Notes under the pieces: generated by a model | What the model saw: only the letters and a program-made list of their open reading frames with translations | Database searches by the model: none | What the model was told of the DNA's origin: nothing | Program-made: the position numbers and the translations under genes | Assembly: GCF_022012395.1 (NCBI RefSeq) | Contig: NZ_JAKLTQ010000001.1 | Coordinates: 496,001 to 560,000 of the forward strand | Direction of reading: 5' to 3' | DNA from: Arthrobacter hankyongi | GTDB lineage: Bacteria > Actinomycetota > Actinomycetes > Actinomycetales > Micrococcaceae | DNA length: 64,000 nucleotides | Part shown: in pieces, positions 25,946-34,300 of the stretch | How positions within the stretch are numbered: the stretch's first letter is position 1 | Layout: every line of letters begins with the position of its first letter

Positions 25946-26088
25946 GAGGCCGCGGTCAGTCCCTGCGGCGCGGCCTGCTTCATCCGCACCCTGAGCCGGC
26001 CCGGCCAAGGCGCGGTCCCGCCGTCGCCCCGGGCGAACGGGGTGCGGGTGCCCCAGATATCCGCAATTCGATCAACTCGATCAATCAC
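25942..26088 (-). CDS. 48-aa leader ORF coupled to the CDF gene; molybdopterin-oxidoreductase N-terminal remnant
   Basis: The GTG at 26088 follows CAGGAG by 6 bases, and the ORF ends exactly in the ATGA that starts the CDF transporter. The peptide contains DRIADIWGTRTPF followed by a WP-containing stretch; this is how the N-termini of actinobacterial formate dehydrogenase/nitrate reductase-like molybdopterin oxidoreductases begin. The rest of such an enzyme is absent here. It may be the surviving 5' end of a lost gene now used as a leader, or a true small regulatory ORF. The similarity is from memory and should be checked by search. Confidence 0.5.
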   Translation of the reverse strand: MIDRVDRIADIWGTRTPFARGDGGTAPWPGRLRVRMKQAAPQGLTAAS

Positions 26089-26182
26089 TGAAAACTCCTG
26101 ATCGCCGCTGGCCGGAGCCGGATGCGTTCTCAGGCTATACCTGCCCCGCCGGGCGGGCCAGCGCCCGCCCGGCACCCCCGCC

Positions 26183-27403
26183 TCAGGTGTACAGCGACAC
26201 CGGCTGCACGGTGCCGTTGAGGAAATTCGCCCCGACCTCGATCTTCTTGTAGTCCACCGGATCGTGCAGGCTGTGGGTGCGGATGTTACGCCAGTACACG
26301 TCCAGGCCCACCGCGTTCGCCGTGGACGAGGCTCCGGTGGCCTCGAACACCCTGGAGGCGACCTCGAGCCCCACCTCGGTGGAAACCACCTTCAGCCCCG
26401 CCACAGCCACCTCGAGGCCGGCCCGGTCCGCAGCGGTGACGGCGGCACCGAGGCCGGCGACGTCGTCGTACCGGCGGTTCAGCTGATCCGCGAGCGCGCG
26501 GACCGCCTGCGTTTTGGCTACCAGCCCGCCGTAGAGCCGGTGCACCACCGGGTCCTGCGCATAGGTCTCGACGCCGGAGAGGAACCAGGAATTCTTCCGG
26601 GCCAGGGTCAGTCCGCGGGCCCGGGCGAGCGCGCCTTCGGCGATGGCCAGGTAGATGTTGCCGAAGAGCAGCTGCACGCCGGGGGTGACCACCGAGGAGA
26701 ACGGTTCGCCGGTATCGACGCCGATGATGTCCGCCGCCGCGACGGCCACCTCGGTGAAGCGCACTGCCCCGGAGGCCGAGGCGCGCTGGCCCAGATGGTC
26801 CCAGTTGTCCAGATGCTCCACGCCGGCACCGCGGGCGTCCAGCGCGAAGACCACCAGCTCGCCGTCGTGCTCGCCGCCGGTGGCCACTGCGGCGGAGATC
26901 AGGCGGTCCGCGGCCGCGGCCCCGGTGGCGAAGTGCTTGGTGCCGGAGAGCCGGTAGCCCTCCCCGTCCGCCACCAGCTGCAGGTCCGGGTCCACCGGGT
27001 TGAACGCGTCCGCCCAGACCCAGCGGCTGGCGGCACTGGCCCGGTACCAGGCCTCCTGGTCCGCCTGCGCGCCATAGAACGTGATGCAGGCCGAGTTCAG
27101 GAAGTGGTACCCGAGGATCTGCCCGATGGAGGCATCGGCCCGGGCGACGGCGCGCACCGCGGCGAAGGCCGTTTCCCAGTGCCCGCCTTCACCACCGGCA
27201 CTGCGCGGAATCAGGAGGTTGACCAGGCCGGAGCTGCGCAGCAGCTCCAGTTCGGCCACCGGGGCCGCGCCGGCACGGTCGCGGTCGACGGCGTCGCGCG
27301 CCAGCTCGGCGGCGACGGTCTCGGCGACGGCGGTCCAGCGTTCCAGTTCGGCGGCGTCGGCGTGCCCGGCCCAGGGGCTGCGGAGAACGGTTTGGGTGGT
27401 CAT
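26183..27403 (-). CDS. Acyl-CoA-dehydrogenase-fold flavin monooxygenase, DszC/SfnB-like
   Basis: 406 aa. It has the acyl-CoA dehydrogenase fold: an N-terminal helical domain, a central beta domain with YRLSGTKHFATGA, and a C-terminal helical domain with VFEATGASSTANAVGLDVYWRNIRTHSLHDPV. The RNxRTHxLHDP element marks the DszC (dibenzothiophene monooxygenase), SfnB (dimethylsulfone) and related FMNH2-dependent group rather than true acyl-CoA dehydrogenases. It would need a separate flavin reductase. AAAGGAA precedes the ATG. It lies 35 bases downstream of an APC permease on the same strand. A role in release of sulfur or nitrogen from an imported amine or organosulfur compound is plausible. Confidence 0.8.
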   Translation of the reverse strand: MTTQTVLRSPWAGHADAAELERWTAVAETVAAELARDAVDRDRAGAAPVAELELLRSSGLVNLLIPRSAGGEGGHWETAFAAVRAVARADASIGQILGYHFLNSACITFYGAQADQEAWYRASAASRWVWADAFNPVDPDLQLVADGEGYRLSGTKHFATGAAAADRLISAAVATGGEHDGELVVFALDARGAGVEHLDNWDHLGQRASASGAVRFTEVAVAAADIIGVDTGEPFSSVVTPGVQLLFGNIYLAIAEGALARARGLTLARKNSWFLSGVETYAQDPVVHRLYGGLVAKTQAVRALADQLNRRYDDVAGLGAAVTAADRAGLEVAVAGLKVVSTEVGLEVASRVFEATGASSTANAVGLDVYWRNIRTHSLHDPVDYKKIEVGANFLNGTVQPVSLYT

Positions 27404-27438
27404 GGCGTTCCTTTCCAAAGTCGGCTGCTGCCGGTAGG

Positions 27439-28878
27439 TCAATGCAGCACCACGGTGCGCTTGCGGCGGGCCACCAGCGGTCCGGCGGCAAAGGCCAGCA
27501 CCAGCAGCGCCAGCACGCCGAAGGAGAACGGGCCGTACTCCGGCTCGCCGACCAGGGTGGGCAGGTTCTGCAGGATGATGGCCAGGAACAGCAGCAGGCC
27601 GGCCAGGCCCAGGGCCGGGGCGGTGCGCCGCCGCCAGCGGCTGCCGCCGCGCTCCTGCCGGGTGAAGAAGGCCAGGACGGCCACGGAGGTGAGCACCAGC
27701 AGGAGCACGATGCCGACCGACGAGATCCCGCCAAGCCAGGTGTAGAACTGCACAATCGGGTCCAGGCCCAGCAGCACGGCGGCGGTGACCAGCACGCCGA
27801 CCACGCCGGCCGCCGCCAGCGAGGCAAATGCCGGGGAGCCGTGCCGCTCGTGCGGGACGGACAGCCGGCGGGCGAAGACGTCCCGGGCCCCGAGCTGGAA
27901 AAGGTACCGCGAGGAAATGTTGTGGAAGGACAGGATGCAGGCGAACAGGCTGGTGACGAACAGCAGCGCGATGATGTGTCCGCCGACCGCGCCCAGGTAG
28001 GTCTCCGTCGTCGTCTGCAGGATGGTGCCCGGGTTTTCGGTGGCCTCGGCCACCACGCCGGACTGCCCCACGCCGCTGATCAGCAGCCAGCTGGAGAGGG
28101 TGTAGAAGCCGCCGATGGCCAGCAGCGAGATGTAGGTGGCCTTCGGCACGGTCCGGTCCGGATCCCGGGCCTCGTCGCGGAACACCGCGGTGGCTTCGAA
28201 GCCGATAAAGCTCAGGATCGCGAACAGGATGCCGAAGCCGGGGGCGCCGGAGAGGATGTCGGACGGGCTGACAATGCCGGTGGAGAAGCCTTCCGGGCCG
28301 CCGCCGGAGAAGACGACCGCGGCGTCGAGGGCCAGCACGATGGCCACTTCCGCCAACAGCAGCACCGCGAGCAGCTTGCCGGAGAGTTCGATGTTGCGGT
28401 AGCCGAACAGCACGACGACGGCGAAGCCGGCCGCCGCCCACACCCACCAGGGCAGGGCCGGGCCGCCGTAGGACTCCACCAGCGAGGAAAGTGCCGGGCC
28501 GAACAGGCCGAACACCCCCGCTTCCAGGGCCAGGTAGGCCAGCAGCGCCACGAAGGCCGCGCCCAGCCCGGCGCTGCGGCCCAGTCCCTTGTCGACGTAG
28601 GAGTAGAAGGCACCGGCCGTGGGCACAAAGCGGGTCATGGTCGTGAAGCCGACGGAGAACAGCAGCAGCACCGCGGTGGCGATAACGAAGGCGAACGGGA
28701 AGCCGGCGCCGTTGCCGAAGGCGATGCCCAACGGCACCGGTCCGCCGATCACGCCAAGCGGCGAGGCGGCGGCGACCACGATGAAGACGATGCCGGCGAC
28801 GCCGAGGGAACCGCGGAGCCGGCGGTCCGGGGCGCCGGTGCCGGCCGGCGGCGCGGCCGTGGTGGAGTTTGCGGTCAT
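27439..28878 (-). CDS. APC family amino acid/amine permease
   Basis: 479 aa with about 12 helices and short hydrophilic ends. The first helix pair GVAGIVFIVVAAASPLGVIGG with the following helix, and TRFVPTAGAFYSYVDKGLGR in the loop after helix 3, are typical of the APC superfamily (amino acid/polyamine/organocation exchangers and proton symporters). GAGGA lies upstream of the ATG. It is the first gene of a probable two-gene unit with the DszC-like monooxygenase, so its substrate is probably what that enzyme attacks. The specific amine or amino acid is unknown. Confidence 0.87.
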   Translation of the reverse strand: MTANSTTAAPPAGTGAPDRRLRGSLGVAGIVFIVVAAASPLGVIGGPVPLGIAFGNGAGFPFAFVIATAVLLLFSVGFTTMTRFVPTAGAFYSYVDKGLGRSAGLGAAFVALLAYLALEAGVFGLFGPALSSLVESYGGPALPWWVWAAAGFAVVVLFGYRNIELSGKLLAVLLLAEVAIVLALDAAVVFSGGGPEGFSTGIVSPSDILSGAPGFGILFAILSFIGFEATAVFRDEARDPDRTVPKATYISLLAIGGFYTLSSWLLISGVGQSGVVAEATENPGTILQTTTETYLGAVGGHIIALLFVTSLFACILSFHNISSRYLFQLGARDVFARRLSVPHERHGSPAFASLAAAGVVGVLVTAAVLLGLDPIVQFYTWLGGISSVGIVLLLVLTSVAVLAFFTRQERGGSRWRRRTAPALGLAGLLLFLAIILQNLPTLVGEPEYGPFSFGVLALLVLAFAAGPLVARRKRTVVLH

Positions 28879-29059
28879 GGGAGGTCCTCACAGGGGACGG
28901 CCCGCGGATGCGGGATCGGGAAGATTGACCGTTAATCTAGTGCGGCCTCCGCACTGTCCCCCGCTTCGTGACCGCCCATGTGCCCCGGTGACGCCCTGTG
29001 ATCCCCTATGACGCCCCGTTACCCGCTTCCTGCGCCCCACCCGCAAAATTTGGTCATTA

Positions 29060-29395
29060 TCTGCTCCCTCCACTCACAACCACCGCCGGCGCGATCCGCC
29101 CCGCCGAATCGCGCGGCAACGACTGCTACAGCAGCACGGTGCGCAGCCGGCCTCCATCGATCCGGCCTTCGCCGAGACGGTCATACCAGGCCCCCTACCC
29201 GCACCGGTGCCCGCCGCCCAGCCAGAGGGACACCGGGGCGGCCGCCGGCCCGTCCGTGCCCAGCACGGCGTCGCACAGCTCGAACTGCTTATCAGGCCGG
29301 CGGGTCAGGCAGCCGTGGCAGACGTCGCGGAACCGCTCCAGATCGTCCTGCCCGCCGCCATCCAAGCCCCTGCGCACACCGGCCCCAGTAACCAT
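29060..29395 (-). pseudogene. Transposase remnant (N-terminal part, with stop codons)
   Basis: Reading the minus strand, FRDVCHGCLTRRPDKQFEL followed by CDAVLGTDGP, then GAWYDRLGEGRIDGGRLRTVL and LPRDSAGRIAPAVVVSGGSR, aligns in order with the N-terminal 100 or so residues of a common actinobacterial DDE transposase group (typical patterns FxxCLTxRxDALFELxDALL, HGALYDxLNxGRID, LPRxADGRLVLAVDVS). In-frame stops occur after HRCG and after TVLL, and the catalytic C-terminal two thirds are missing. Terminal repeats are not evident. The family match is from memory. Confidence 0.6.
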
Positions 29396-29475
29396 ACTGG
29401 CAGTGGACCGCCAATACCGGTGGCAAGACCATCACCCGCACCCTCCAGACGATCCTGCAGCAAATGCGGCGCAGC
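29395..29475 (+). pseudogene. Remnant resembling a DUF6788-type element-associated protein
   Basis: The plus strand from 29395 reads YWQWTANTGGKTITRTL followed by QTILQQMRRSS. YWQWTAxxxGKTVTRxL is the core of small DUF6788 proteins that often accompany transposases in actinobacteria. No start codon or upstream part is present and the frame soon loses similarity. It is probably part of the same decayed mobile element as the neighbouring transposase remnant. Confidence 0.35.
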
Positions 29476-29691
29476 TCCGAAAAGGACCGTCCTGTGCAGC
29501 GACATGGCTTCTCCTGCGAAGTGAGGAAGGCTGTGACTGTTGATTCAGGATGGCGGTATTTTCGAAGCTCGGTTTGGCCTTCTTGGTCCGATCGCATCAC
29601 CTCTTAACGGACGGTCTTGCCGGGCATTACAGTGGTGTTTTACTGCCCGAACGAGAGACCTGGCTGACCACCCTTTGTCCATCGAGGTGTC

Positions 29692-29724
29692 GAAGGCTGT
29701 CCGGTCCGGAATCGGACAGCCTTC
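29692..29724. terminator. Hairpin in the intergenic debris
   Basis: A 12-bp inverted repeat with a 9-base loop (arms 29692-29703 and 29713-29724). Its gene of origin is not clear. Confidence 0.45.
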
Positions 29725-29797
29725 AACAGCCTTGGCAGTTGAAGAGCCCTTCGCCAGGCAGGTTCTTCCCCGGCCGGGTACGCCACGCCGTGACGTG

Positions 29798-29848
29798 ATC
29801 CGCCCGGCGGCAGTTCCCTGGGGACCAGGGAACTGCCGCCGGGCGGAT
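29798..29848 (-). terminator. Very stable terminator hairpin of the MFS gene
   Basis: A perfect 24-bp inverted repeat (arms 29798-29821 and 29825-29848) with only three loop bases, placed 28 bases behind the stop of the MFS transporter. There is no T run. Confidence 0.78.
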
Positions 29849-29876
29849 GGTCTGTGTGGTTCGGGATCCGGGGCTG

Positions 29877-31241
29877 TCAGTCCGTGCGGACCGTGCGGGG
29901 GTCGACGTTCCGGGCGGCGAAGATCAGCAGGCCGGAGGCCAGGATCGGCAGGACGCCCCACCATAGGGTGGCGTTGATCCAGCCGCCGCCGGCGGCGAGG
30001 GTGGCGGTGATCAGCAGGCCGCCGAGGATTGCCCCGACCTGGCCGGAGGCGTTGATGATGGAACTGCCCGTGGCCCGGGTGTGGACGGGGAAGCTCTCGC
30101 CGGTGAAGAACAGCAGGGCGGAGAAGGGGCCGATGAGGAAGAACAGCCCGGCGCTGTAGAGCCCGACGATGAGCGGGAAGTTCCCGTTCGGCGCCTGGAG
30201 CATGATGAAGAAGGAGACGGCACACAGGATCCAGCCGATCCCGATCGCGTTGCGGCGTCCGATCCGGTCCCCCAGCCAGCCGTGGAACAGGTAGCCGGCG
30301 AAGGCCGTGGCATTGGAAACGACGAGGATCAGCAGCGCGTTGGTGAACTCGATGTTCTTGCCGTCGGGGGCCGACAGCAGTGACGTGCCGAGGATCGCGA
30401 AGGCCAGGACGCCCAGCCAGTTCAGGAGGAAGGCCCCGCCGATCGTCAGGGTGGAGCGCAGCGACTCCCCGCGGAAGACCGAGACGAGCGGGGCGGCCTT
30501 CTCCGAGACGTCGATTCCGTACTTGTTACCGAGCTGCTGCGCCTCCTGTACCCGGCCGTCCTTGATCATCTCGTCGATCTGGTGACGGTGGGTGAACTGG
30601 GGGCTCTCCTTGAGCCAGCGTCCGGCGATGATGATGAAGACGGCGGGGATGGCGGCCACGACGAAGCAGAGCGCCCACCCGCCGATGGGGAAGAGCAGGT
30701 AGACGGACCCGGCAGCCAGCACGGAACCGACCGGCCAGCCGGACTGGACGAGCGAGTAGATCAGACCGCGGCGGCGGGCCTTGGCCGGATCGCTGTTGTG
30801 GGCGAACATCTCGTTGAGGTAGGCCGCGTTGATGGCCTGCTCGGCGTAGCCCAGGCCGGCCAGGGAACGCACCAGGACCAGGAACACGAGTCCGAGTCCG
30901 GCGGCGATGCCGACGACCCAGCCGACCGTGGCGGTCAGCAGTGAGGCGACGGCGGCACCGGCGACGGCGATCAGGATGCCCTTGCGGCGGCCGATCCGGT
31001 CCACGATCGGGCCGATCGCGAAGGCCACGAGCGCGGTGCCGGCGGTCACCCAGGTGTTGATCTCGGTGGACTGGGCCGGACCCAATCCGAGGTCTGCGGC
31101 CAGCTTTGGCAGGAGGTTGCCGAAGAGGACGAAGTCATAGACGGCAAAGGTCCAGGCGAAGAAGCAGATCCAGGTGGCCAGCCGGACGTCCTTGGGCCTG
31201 ACATCAGACTCGACAAATTGGGACATTGGGGCAGTGGACAT
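29877..31241 (-). CDS. MFS transporter, probable hydantoin/creatinine-related compound uptake
   Basis: 454 aa with 12 helices. It has FFAWTFAVYDFVLFGNLLPK in helix 1, DRIGRRKGIL between helices 2 and 3, RSLAGLGYAEQAINAAYLNEMF in helix 4 and GDRIGRRNAIG in the second half. It belongs with the aromatic-acid/sugar porter-like MFS members. AGGAA precedes the ATG. It is transcribed in the same direction as the fused hydantoinase, 124 bases downstream of it with a hairpin between. Uptake of N-methylhydantoin, creatinine or a similar ring amide is inferred from position only. Confidence 0.85.
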   Translation of the reverse strand: MSTAPMSQFVESDVRPKDVRLATWICFFAWTFAVYDFVLFGNLLPKLAADLGLGPAQSTEINTWVTAGTALVAFAIGPIVDRIGRRKGILIAVAGAAVASLLTATVGWVVGIAAGLGLVFLVLVRSLAGLGYAEQAINAAYLNEMFAHNSDPAKARRRGLIYSLVQSGWPVGSVLAAGSVYLLFPIGGWALCFVVAAIPAVFIIIAGRWLKESPQFTHRHQIDEMIKDGRVQEAQQLGNKYGIDVSEKAAPLVSVFRGESLRSTLTIGGAFLLNWLGVLAFAILGTSLLSAPDGKNIEFTNALLILVVSNATAFAGYLFHGWLGDRIGRRNAIGIGWILCAVSFFIMLQAPNGNFPLIVGLYSAGLFFLIGPFSALLFFTGESFPVHTRATGSSIINASGQVGAILGGLLITATLAAGGGWINATLWWGVLPILASGLLIFAARNVDPRTVRTD

Positions 31242-31298
31242 GACGGTTCCTAAGTCATAGGGATGAGAGGGGCGGGATGATGAGTCCGGAACGACAGG

Positions 31299-31343
31299 GG
31301 GCGGCCCGGAGGCTGGTCTGGCTGACTGGCCTCCGGGCCGCCC
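31299..31343 (-). terminator. Terminator hairpin behind the hydantoinase gene
   Basis: A perfect 15-bp inverted repeat (arms 31299-31313 and 31329-31343, 15-base loop) between the hydantoinase stop and the MFS start. It may reduce rather than abolish readthrough into the transporter gene. Confidence 0.7.
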
Positions 31344-31365
31344 TCTCACTGCTGCAGTTCCCCGG

Positions 31366-34300
31366 TCAGCTGGTGGGGCTGAGCTCGGAGGCCGAATGCT
31401 CGCGGCGTTCGGCGGTGGCCTCCAGGTCGACCGTGAGCTGGCCGTCGACCTCCTTGAGGACCACTCCGTAGTCGCGGGCGGCCGCCTCGGCGGTCGTAAA
31501 ACCGTCCAGCACGTCCTCCAGGACCTTCAGCGGGTCCCGCCGGTACGGATCCCCGAAGCCGCCGCCGCTGGGCACGGTGATCTGGAGGGAGTCACCGGCC
31601 AGCAGTTGGCGGCCGGTAACCTTGGAGGGCCAGGACTCCTCGCCCGCGCGGCCCGGGTTCTTCACAAGCGAGCCGTTGAGGCCCTCGTGGCCGCCGAAGG
31701 CCCCCCACGGCACGTCCGACTCGTGGCGTTCACCCTCGCAGGTGATCGCGGTGTCGGTCAGGAAGGTGTTCTCCCGCACGATGCCGATGCCGCCGCGGAA
31801 CTCCCCGGCCGCCGCCGGCTCGGAACGCAGCTCGTAGCGGTCGGTGCGCATCGGGAACCGCCACTCGAGTTCCTCGATCGGGTTGTTGCGGGTGTTGGCG
31901 ATGAGGTTGTCCACGGAGTCCGGCCCGTCGCTGGTGGCGCGGGCGCCGTAGGAGCCCTCGTTGACCTCCAGGTAGACCCAGTACTCGCCCTGCTTCTCGT
32001 CCCATCCCGAGTAGGAGATGAAGTGGATGTGGGCCGAGTTGCCGGCGGTGACCCGGTCGGGGATGACCGGGGCGAGGGCGCGCAGGGCCAGGTCCACGGC
32101 GCGCTGCACCTGGGAGAACCGCGAGAACGTGGCCGCCGGGTACTTCGGGTTGAAGATGGTGCCCTCCGGGGCGATCACCTTCAGCGGCTTGAGCATCCCC
32201 TCGTTCTGCGGCACGAACACCGGGAACGCGACCTCGTCGAGGAACATCATCCGGGTGATGAACGTGAACGCCGAGACCGTGGTGCCCTCGAAGGCGCAGT
32301 TGTACGCGGTGGGCACCTGCGGGCTCGAACCGGTGAGATCGTAGGTGATCTCGTCCCCCTCGACGATCACCTTCACGACGATCGGCAGCTTCTTGCCGTA
32401 GTTGCGGCCGTCGTCGTCCAGGTAGCCGACCTCCGTCTCGTAGACGCCGTCCGGGATCTTGGCGATCTCCTGGCGCAGCATCCGCTCCGAGTAGTCGATC
32501 CAGCTCTGGCCGGCGTCGCGGACCGCGTCCATGCCGTACCGGTCGACGAGGGCCAGGTAGCGGGACTTGGCCAGCTCGCAGGCGGCGATCATCGCCTGGA
32601 AGTCGCCCTCGTTGGAGGTTGGTGTCCGGGTGTTGTTGAGGATGTGCCGGATCAGCGATTCCTGGCGGACACCCTTCTCGTAGACCTTCACCGCCCGGAA
32701 GATGGTGCCTTCGGACTGGATGTCCTGGATGTCCACCATCAGCCCGGAGAACGCACCGCCGTTATCGATCAGCTGGCCCGAGGCGCCGGCGAAGCCGACG
32801 AGTTCCCCGGCGTGGAAGATCGGTTCGATGATCGCCACGTCCGGGGAGTGGGTGGCCCCCAGGTACGGGTCGTTGTGCAGGATGACATCGCCCTCATGGA
32901 TGTCATCGCCAAGGACCGAGATCACGCCCTTGACGATCTTGGGCATGGAGCCCATGAACATCGGCGTGGAGTCGGACTCGGCCAGCACGTTGCCGTCCTT
33001 GTCGAACAGGCCCGCACCGAGGTCCTCGGACTCGCGGATGATCGAGGAGTAGGCCATGCGGAACAGCACCGAGGCCATCTCCTTGGCTGCGGAGTTCAGG
33101 GCGCCGCCGATCACGCGCATCAGGATCGGGGTGGCCAGCTTCTCGGCGGTCTGGGTGGCGGCCGGGCAGTCGATGACCAGGTTGCCGGCGGCGTCCACCG
33201 TTCCGGAGAAGCCCGGGGGAATGACAACGGTGGAGTCGTACTGCTCGATGATCGCCGGACCGGCGAAGGCGGTGCCCACGCCCATCCTGTCGCGGTCGTA
33301 GAAGCCGGTGTCCACGGTGACCGGTTTGCCGTCCTGTTCGAAGGTCACCGGGCGGGTCTCCACCAGGGCTTCGTCGAGGGAACCGGACTTCGTCGCCTCC
33401 GGCGTGGGCAGCTCGTCCATCACGGCGCTGGCCTCGACGCGGATGTTGATGACTTCCACGGTGCCGTTCTTGAAGCGGTGGCCGTACTCCTCGAAGTGGG
33501 CGTCGTGGAAGGCGGCCTCGGCCTTTTCCAGCCAGGCCTGGTTGACCGGCCCCTCGGGGGCATTGAAGCGGATCTCGTAGCCCTGGCCCTCGTAGCGCGC
33601 GTCGGCCAGCCAGACGAGCCTGCGGCGTTCGGCCGGCACGTCCTCGGCATCCAGCAGGGCGTTGGCCTCGCGCTCCAGCTGCTCGTAGGAGCCCTGGATG
33701 GCGGCGGGGTCGGCGCTGGCGAAGGTGAACCGTCGGGTGGCGACGAATTCGTACTTCTCGTCGGTGGCCAGCAGGCCGGTGGCGGCGATGATGCCGGGGT
33801 GGGCCGGGATCAGCACCTTCGGGACCTCCAGCTCCGCGGCGATCTCGCAGGCGAACAGTGCGCCGGCACCGCCGGCGGCGACGAGGGTGAAGTCGCGCGG
33901 GTCGTAGCCGCGGCGCACGGAGTTCTGCTCGATCGCCTGGGTCATGCCGAACTTCTGGATCTGCAGGGCGCCGAGGGCGGCCTGGTCCACCGACATGTTG
34001 AGCTTTTCGGCGAGACCTTCCATGGCCTTTCGGGCGCCGTCGAGATCCAGATCCATACCCGAGCCTGCCAGGACGCGGTGCGGGCGCATGCGGCCCAGCA
34101 GCATCTGGGCGTCGGTCGATGTCGGCTCCGTCCCGCCGCGGCCGTAGCAGACCGGGCCCGGGTCGGCGCCGGCCGACTGGGGGCCGACGCGGAAGACCCC
34201 GCCGGCGTCGACGTAGGCGATGGAGCCGCCGCCGGCGCCGATGGTGTCGATATCCACCATGGGGACCATGGCCTGGTGGTCGCCGATCTTGGTGTCCAGC

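Larger units (their letters stand above)
28879..29876. other. Roughly 1-kb region without an intact gene
   Basis: Between the APC permease and the MFS transporter I find no intact coding sequence. It holds transposase debris on the minus strand (29060-29395), a short remnant of a second element-associated protein on the plus strand (29395-29475), a 12-bp hairpin at 29692-29724 and the MFS terminator at 29798-29848. From 28879 to 29059 I see only the permease leader and unassigned sequence. Local codon periodicity is poor. This debris marks the left edge of the hydantoin/creatinine island. Confidence 0.6.

Noticed and set aside
28998-29543. A 181-codon plus-strand frame in the 29-kb gap
   Set aside because: No ribosome site, and it overlaps transposase debris read on the opposite strand; composition is that of non-coding GC-rich DNA.
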